Assembly (NCBI GenBank): GCA_027010905.1
Contig: JALVBA010000096.1
Location: 1 to 11,076, forward strand
Direction: 5' to 3'
DNA length: 11,076 bases
DNA from: Marinilabiliaceae bacterium
GTDB taxonomy: Bacteria; Bacteroidota; Bacteroidia; Bacteroidales; Marinilabiliaceae
Shown: positions 7,170 to 11,076 of the stretch, in pieces
How the letters are laid out: the number at the start of each line of letters is the position of its first letter
Position numbering within the stretch: position 1 is the stretch's first letter
Notes under the pieces: generated by a model
The model's input: only the letters and a program-made list of their open reading frames with translations
Database searches by the model: none
Told to the model about the DNA's origin: nothing
Position numbers and translations under genes: made by a program

Positions 7170-7187
7170 TAGTTAGTTGCCCACTAA
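7170..7187 (-). repeat. Right inverted-repeat arm
   Basis: Sequence TAGTTAGTTGCCCACTAA on the plus strand. It is the inverted partner of 7039-7056, matching at 16 of 18 positions. Confidence 0.7.
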
Positions 7188-7236
7188 GTTTGCAGTAATA
7201 CCGATTTTATATCTCTTTTGGAGTGTTTCAATTTAT

Positions 7237-7244
7237 TATGTTTG
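7237..7244 (+). promoter_or_regulatory. Orphan TAnnTTTG promoter element
   Basis: TATGTTTG is an exact -7 match. A TTTG at 7217-7220 lies 16 nt upstream, somewhat closer than the preferred 19. It points toward the 3' end of the convergent MORN-type gene and no plus-strand gene follows. It may be chance in AT-rich DNA, a relic of a lost gene, or a source of a short non-coding or antisense RNA. Confidence 0.2.
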
Positions 7245-7422
7245 TATTGTAGTAATATTCAAAAGAAGATGCCATGCACATGATTTTTATAAAGTATTAG
7301 ATAGTCAGAGGGGCTTTTAATTCCAATTACAACCAAATCGATAGAGTTCAGAGAAGAGCAACTTAGAATATCCTTAGATGTTAAGTTAGTTCAAATTTTC
7401 ATTTAGATATGTTGCGTGGTGG

Positions 7423-7890
7423 TTAATCAAACTTCTTTTCTGAAATCAGATTACCTTTCTCGTCCCACATTTTCCATGTTCCGGTTTTTTTACCATTGGC
7501 ATAGTGCATTTCAAAACGTAGTGTGCCATCATCATCCCAGATAAGCCACTTGCCATCTTTTTTGTTGTTTACGTAGTTGGCAACTGCAACTTTCTGTTTG
7601 GATTTGTTGTAGGTAATCCAGGAACCGTGTTTGATATTTTGCTTGTATGAGCGTATTTCGTTAACATTCCCATTTTCAAAAAATATAGAAATAATTCCAT
7701 CTTTTTTCCCAGATATAATCGACATCTCTATTTTTATCTGCCCATTGGGGTAGTATTCAGTATAGCTTCCCGTATAAAGAGAACCCTCTTTTGCATAGTA
7801 CAAGCCATCACTTCCCTCTTTAATCTGTGAAAATGATGAAATTGATAGAAACAGGATAGAGATGAGAGTGAGCAATTTTATTCGTTTCAT
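7423..7890 (-). CDS. Exported MORN-type repeat protein
   Basis: This 155-residue protein begins with a Sec signal peptide (MKRIKLLTLISILFLSISSFSQ, cleavage near residue 21-22) and then consists almost wholly of about five MORN-like repeats of 23-25 residues. The repeats follow the pattern G.w..yy.nG.l..e..y..gkk.G, beginning near residues 41, 63, 88, 112 and 136; the clearest are DGKWLIWDDDGTLRFEMHY and GTWKMWDEKGNLISEKKF. Proteins of this sort are often labelled 'YwqK-family antitoxin' in databases, but nothing here supports a toxin-antitoxin role: it is exported and has no toxin partner. Such repeats form elongated beta-hairpin stacks and may bind partners at the envelope; the function is unknown. 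The start lies 5 nt after the stop of the preceding small gene, so the two are translated from one message. Confidence 0.85.
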   Translation of the reverse strand: MKRIKLLTLISILFLSISSFSQIKEGSDGLYYAKEGSLYTGSYTEYYPNGQIKIEMSIISGKKDGIISIFFENGNVNEIRSYKQNIKHGSWITYNKSKQKVAVANYVNNKKDGKWLIWDDDGTLRFEMHYANGKKTGTWKMWDEKGNLISEKKFD

Positions 7891-7895
7891 CTAAG

Positions 7896-8267
7896 TTACC
7901 TGTTTACCGGGTTTAATTCAATCTTTAATGAGTTTGACCCCGCGGATACTTTTACATTTTGCAAGTTGGTTGCATCATAGGATATGTAGTCAACCTTTAC
8001 TTTGTACTTGCCGGGTTTGACAGCACTAAAGGAGAAGTTTCCATCAAAATCGGTATAAGCGACCTTATTGGTTCCTTCTAGTATTACTTTAACACCTGTA
8101 AGAGATTCTCCTGTTGTTTGGTCAATAATACTACCACTCAGCATTGTTGATACAGTTTCTGAATTGGCAGGCCTCTTTTTACTCTCTTTGTTTTCCTTCT
8201 CGTTCGACGCAAACATACTTATGCTTAACACAAGTGCAACTGTTGTTATAAAAACTCTCTTTTTCAT
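7896..8267 (-). CDS. Exported free-standing carboxypeptidase-regulatory-like domain protein
   Basis: This 123-residue protein has a Sec signal peptide (residues 1-20, cleavage after MFA), a charged lysine/glutamate-rich linker (21-40) and a single beta-sandwich of the carboxypeptidase-regulatory-like type (about 43-118). The core motifs are SGSIIDQTTGESLTGVKVIL, DFDGNFSF, KPGKYKVKVDYISY and a final SLKIEL strand. In Bacteroidota this domain is normally the N-terminal module of TonB-dependent receptors; here it stands alone in the periplasm or at the outer membrane. It clearly resembles the corresponding domain of the receptor encoded just upstream. It is probably cotranscribed with the MORN-type gene 5 nt downstream, and has its own promoter match at 8304-8311. 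Its role is unknown; it might interact with the receptor or with another receptor lacking this domain. Confidence 0.85.
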   Translation of the reverse strand: MKKRVFITTVALVLSISMFASNEKENKESKKRPANSETVSTMLSGSIIDQTTGESLTGVKVILEGTNKVAYTDFDGNFSFSAVKPGKYKVKVDYISYDATNLQNVKVSAGSNSLKIELNPVNR

Positions 8268-8303
8268 TTTTCTAATTTTTGATGATTCTGTTTTCTATTA
8301 ATA

Positions 8304-8311
8304 CAAATGTA
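8304..8311 (-). promoter_or_regulatory. Promoter -7 element for the two-gene small-protein unit
   Basis: Read on the minus strand, the sequence is TACATTTG, an exact TAnnTTTG match placed 36 nt upstream of the ATG at 8267. The -33 element is poor: the best candidate is TTTC at 8332-8329, 17 nt away. A weak -33 combined with a tandem repeat just upstream would fit an activator-dependent promoter. Confidence 0.45.
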
Positions 8312-8341
8312 TTGGGCTACGATTACTTGAAAATTGCCTTT

Positions 8342-8359
8342 TTGTTAAATAATTGTTAA
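8342..8359 (-). repeat. Tandem TTAACAA repeat upstream of the small-protein promoter
   Basis: On the plus strand TTGTTAA occurs at 8342-8348 and again at 8353-8359, a period of 11 nt, about one helical turn. It lies 31-48 nt upstream of the -7 element at 8311, where an activator would bind. The sequence is AT-rich, so chance is possible. Confidence 0.35.
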
Positions 8360-8377
8360 GTGCTTTTATCCTTTTTG

Positions 8378-11076
8378 TCAAAACCTGTATGAAAATTTTA
8401 GGCTGTATTGCCTCCCCCACCCCATATCAAGGTGGTTGTATTCTTTATTGTTATACTCATAAAAGTAGGTGATTCGGTTGTCTAAAATATTTTTCACCTG
8501 AAACTGTAGACTAGTCCTCTTTCCAACTTTTTTCTCAATATTAAATGTTAAATCGTTAATAGGTTTTGAATAAACGTCCGGTATGCCTGTAGGATTTACA
8601 ATCACCAGCTTGTGTGCATTGTATGTGTATGACAGGTTTGTAAGCCAATCATTTTTCTCAGTCTTATACGAGAGAATAGCATTAACTATCCAAGGAGACT
8701 GTTCAAACATCACTCTTTTGTCCGGATGGTTAGGGTCAAAATACCTTTTGTTCTCCAACTCCTTACTGTCAATAGTTACCCGAGAATATACATAGGTGAC
8801 ATTTGAAGATAACTTGAAGTTACGCAGTGCATGAACAAAGTCGAGCTTTTTACCAATTTCAGCTTCCACTCCATACATCGTTCCTTTGTCTACATTACGC
8901 CAGGTAATCTCTGGATTTATAGCTTCGGTATTAAACGACTGCTCTATTGGGTCGATAAATCGCTTGTAAAAAAGGCCTAAAGAGATTAACTCTCCCGGTT
9001 TAAAATACCTCTCCCATCGTATGTCAAAATTGTCGATAGTGGTCTGTTTTAACGAATCATTCCCAATAATAATATCGCCTACCCGGTTTTCTATTGCCAA
9101 TGATGATTTCTCTCTGAACGACGGACGTGCAAGGGTTCTGTTGTAAGCCACACGAAAATTCACCATCTCATTTGGTGAATAGGTGAGGTTTATGGATGGT
9201 AATAAGTTGAATTCATTTAGTGTGCCTGTAGTGTCTTTATTCCCGGCTATATCTCTCAGACTAACTGTTTCCATTGATATATTTTCGAGTCTAAAGCCAA
9301 ATGCTGCCCTGAAATTCTCTGTAACAGCCATGTCGGCCATTATATAGCCTGCAACAAGATTTGACTTTCCGTTGTAACTGTTTTTTTTGTCATCTTTCAC
9401 TGAGCTCTGAACAAAAATCCGATTTACTGCATCAATATTTGAATCGTCAAAATAGCCCGTCATATCGGTGTAACGGTTGACGCCATTTTCAGCAAAGATC
9501 ATTTGAGTCTGCCAATACTTTCTCTCCCTGTATGTGTTTGAGATACCAAAGTTCAGTTTTGAATCTTTTATTGTTTGAAGAATTGGGACTTCAAAATCAA
9601 CCTTCCAAAAACCACTGTGTTCTTTCATGTCGCGATAATAACGGCGAGGATACGAATACATCGATTTGTTAACGAAATATAGAGTCTCGTGGCTCTCTTC
9701 GTTGATATCATTAATTAAATATCTTATGTCGGGTTCTTTTTGTGTTGCCAGTGAATATGATATTATCCAGTCCATCTTTACATCCTTCCAATCTTTAAAA
9801 GTATTGTTCCCCTTTAGCTGGGTTGAGAAGAGGTTACGGTCAGTAAATTCAAGTGTTCTCCTTTGCCTTTGATCTTCATTGTCACCATAGTCAATAAAGT
9901 ATGAGAAGTTGGCTGCTTTCAGGCCTGAATGATTGTTTATAATGGTTAATCCAATATTATTGTTACTATTAAACCTACATCCCAACCCACCAATTAACGA
10001 CCATAGTGAATTAGATGCCCCTACACTCCATTTTTGTGACTCAAACTCCCGGTTGAGGCCATCAGCATCTTTAGTGGTTAATTTGTACCTTCCGTAAAAA
10101 CCGTCGTCGAAAGCATCCAATTTGTAAGAGTATGATCCACCAAGAAAATATCCCAGCGACTTCTCACCTTTTAGATCTTTTTTGTTTCCGAAACCTATTG
10201 AGTATTTTTGGTTTAATCCTGAAGCTTGATCTTTAGGAAGCCATGTTTTATTAAAAGACTTGGTTATGTGGTTTAGCTTCTCATTGTCTTCATATCTGTT
10301 AGGAACCTCTCCTTTGGCTTCATCAGGAAGAGAACGTGTACCATCATCAAAACCAAGAAAGTCAAATTTCCCCCCATCGTAAGTTAAGAAATCTTTTTTT
10401 AAGTTTGATTGAGGATTGAACCCTAACTCTGCCGCAAAACTAAAAGAGAATTTGTCTGGAAAATCCTTCGTTTTAATATCAATAAGCCCTCCTGTGAAAT
10501 CTCCGGGCAAGTTTGGTGCAAAGGCTTTATATATCATCACATTGTCAAGTATAGTTGCAGGAAAAAGATCCATTTGAACAGTGTTTCGTTCCGGATCCAG
10601 GCCGGGAATATCGGCTCCGTTTAAAATTGTTTTGCTATACCTGTCAGACAAGCCGCGCACGTACACATACTTTCCACCTTGAACGGAAACCCCTGTAACA
10701 CTCTTCAATGCACCGGCAGCATCACTTGCACCTGTTTTTAAAATCTGTTGAGATGATATTCCGTTAGAAACAACAACCGATTTTCGTTGCATTGTAACAA
10801 GAGCTGCCTCTGTGTTTTCAACTCTTCTTGCTACCACAGCGACTTCACTCAACTCTAAAACCGATTCACTAAGTTGAATATTAATAGATTTTGTTTCGCC
10901 CTGATTAACAACTACACCTTTAACCGTTTTGGGGGTGTATGATATGAAACGATACTGAATATCATATTTCCCCGGTTCAACCTTCAACGAGTAGAACCCA
11001 TCGAGATTTGAAATTGTTCCGGTTGTTGTTCCGGTAATAATAACCTGTACAGCAGGAAGTGTTTCCCCTGTTTTTT
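8378..11076 (-). CDS. TonB-dependent receptor, 5' end outside the window
   Basis: The C-terminal 898 residues of a second outer-membrane TonB-dependent transporter are visible. The frame stays open through 11074 to the window edge, so the true start lies beyond it. A Leu codon TTG at 10985-10987 could be mistaken for a start, but the 29 codons upstream of it encode the first half of a carboxypeptidase-regulatory-like domain (TGETLPAVQVIITGTTTG, then NLDGFYSLKVEPGKY). That domain fills about visible residues 1-70. The plug follows at about 90-205, with ALKSVTGVSVQGGKYVYVRG, SDRYSKTILNGADIPGLDP, and NLPGDFTGGLIDIKTKDFP, the form seen in receptors resembling the TonB-Xanthomonas-Caulobacter type. 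The rest is barrel, ending in the canonical SLKFSYRF. It differs in type from the receptor at 2675-5368, and whether it also has an STN domain cannot be seen. The small regulatory-like-domain gene follows 110 nt after its stop. Substrate unknown. Confidence 0.93.
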   Translation of the reverse strand, partial: KTGETLPAVQVIITGTTTGTISNLDGFYSLKVEPGKYDIQYRFISYTPKTVKGVVVNQGETKSINIQLSESVLELSEVAVVARRVENTEAALVTMQRKSVVVSNGISSQQILKTGASDAAGALKSVTGVSVQGGKYVYVRGLSDRYSKTILNGADIPGLDPERNTVQMDLFPATILDNVMIYKAFAPNLPGDFTGGLIDIKTKDFPDKFSFSFAAELGFNPQSNLKKDFLTYDGGKFDFLGFDDGTRSLPDEAKGEVPNRYEDNEKLNHITKSFNKTWLPKDQASGLNQKYSIGFGNKKDLKGEKSLGYFLGGSYSYKLDAFDDGFYGRYKLTTKDADGLNREFESQKWSVGASNSLWSLIGGLGCRFNSNNNIGLTIINNHSGLKAANFSYFIDYGDNEDQRQRRTLEFTDRNLFSTQLKGNNTFKDWKDVKMDWIISYSLATQKEPDIRYLINDINEESHETLYFVNKSMYSYPRRYYRDMKEHSGFWKVDFEVPILQTIKDSKLNFGISNTYRERKYWQTQMIFAENGVNRYTDMTGYFDDSNIDAVNRIFVQSSVKDDKKNSYNGKSNLVAGYIMADMAVTENFRAAFGFRLENISMETVSLRDIAGNKDTTGTLNEFNLLPSINLTYSPNEMVNFRVAYNRTLARPSFREKSSLAIENRVGDIIIGNDSLKQTTIDNFDIRWERYFKPGELISLGLFYKRFIDPIEQSFNTEAINPEITWRNVDKGTMYGVEAEIGKKLDFVHALRNFKLSSNVTYVYSRVTIDSKELENKRYFDPNHPDKRVMFEQSPWIVNAILSYKTEKNDWLTNLSYTYNAHKLVIVNPTGIPDVYSKPINDLTFNIEKKVGKRTSLQFQVKNILDNRITYFYEYNNKEYNHLDMGWGRQYSLKFSYRF

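Larger units (their letters stand above)
7039..7187. mobile_element. Candidate MITE or IS remnant bounded by inverted repeats
   Basis: The 18-nt arm TTAGTGGGCACTTAACTA at 7039-7056 is the reverse complement of TAGTTAGTTGCCCACTAA at 7170-7187 except at two adjacent positions (16 of 18 match). The arms enclose 113 nt of AT-rich DNA with no open reading frame. If the true ends are at GTGGGCA, both sides are flanked by the dinucleotide TA, as expected from elements that duplicate a TA target (mariner/IS630-like and many MITEs). No transposase lies nearby, so the element would need one supplied elsewhere. An alternative is a cruciform or long-range terminator structure. No second copy is present in the window. 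Confidence 0.45.
6995..7422. other. 428-nt intergenic tract without a convincing gene
   Basis: AT-rich DNA between the 3' ends of two convergent genes, the sigma factor and the MORN-type protein. The left half contains a 149-nt segment bounded by inverted repeats (listed separately). The right half (7188-7422) has only short open stretches, the longest I followed being about 33 codons on the plus strand ending at a TAG near 7403-7405, with no start codon and no family I recognise. One exact TAnnTTTG match on the plus strand (7237-7244) points into this half with no gene to serve. No tRNA-like or strong terminator structure is seen. Confidence 0.7.

Noticed and set aside
7316..7405. About 33 open codons on the plus strand as a gene or transposase remnant
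   Set aside because: There is no start codon and no similarity I could recognise to any transposase or other family; it is too short to support a call.
7423..7890. Toxin-antitoxin antitoxin label for the MORN-type protein
   Set aside because: The protein has a signal peptide and no toxin gene is adjacent; the usual YwqK-style database label is not supported by anything in this sequence.
10985..10987. TTG start for the right-hand receptor
   Set aside because: The frame continues upstream to the window edge and encodes the rest of a conserved N-terminal domain, so this codon is an internal leucine.

Overview
The window looks like a chromosomal segment of a Bacteroidota bacterium, probably of Bacteroidales type. 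The evidence is two large TonB-dependent receptors (one with an N-terminal STN domain), a FecR anti-sigma factor with a DUF4974-like C-terminus, a short ECF sigma factor, a DUF4249-type lipoprotein, AT-rich intergenic DNA, a lack of clear Shine-Dalgarno sequences, and several matches to the Bacteroidota promoter form TTTG-(about 19 nt)-TAnnTTTG. Genus or species cannot be named from this sequence alone.

Left part (1-1567, plus strand): a small single-pass membrane protein of unknown function, then greA (transcript cleavage factor) and a HIT-family nucleotide hydrolase 28 nt after it. A good promoter match (577-607) precedes greA, so greA-HIT is probably one housekeeping operon. It ends convergently with the next block.

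Middle part (1706-6994): a complete cell-surface signalling and uptake locus. On the minus strand, in transcription order, are fecR (6366-5407), an STN-containing TonB-dependent receptor (5368-2675) and a DUF4249 surface-type lipoprotein (2656-1706), with gaps of 38 and 18 nt. The cognate ECF sigma factor is transcribed divergently on the plus strand (6482-6994) from a shared 115-nt region. The expected circuit is: ligand binds the lipoprotein/receptor, the STN domain contacts FecR in the periplasm, FecR releases or activates the sigma factor, and the sigma factor transcribes the operon. The ligand is unknown.

Spacer (6995-7422): 428 nt without a convincing gene. It holds a 149-nt segment bounded by 18-nt imperfect inverted repeats with flanking TA dinucleotides, which is a candidate MITE or IS remnant.

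Right part (7423-11076, minus strand): the 3' 2.7 kb of a second TonB-dependent receptor whose start lies beyond the window, then a two-gene unit of small exported proteins. One is a free-standing carboxypeptidase-regulatory-like domain that resembles the N-terminal domain of the receptor just upstream. The other is a MORN-type repeat protein. A promoter match lies between the receptor and this pair, with a tandem TTAACAA repeat just upstream of it.

Nothing here is clearly an undescribed system. The most unusual points are the divergent sigma/FecR arrangement, the TA-flanked inverted-repeat element, and the receptor-domain look-alike paired with a MORN protein.
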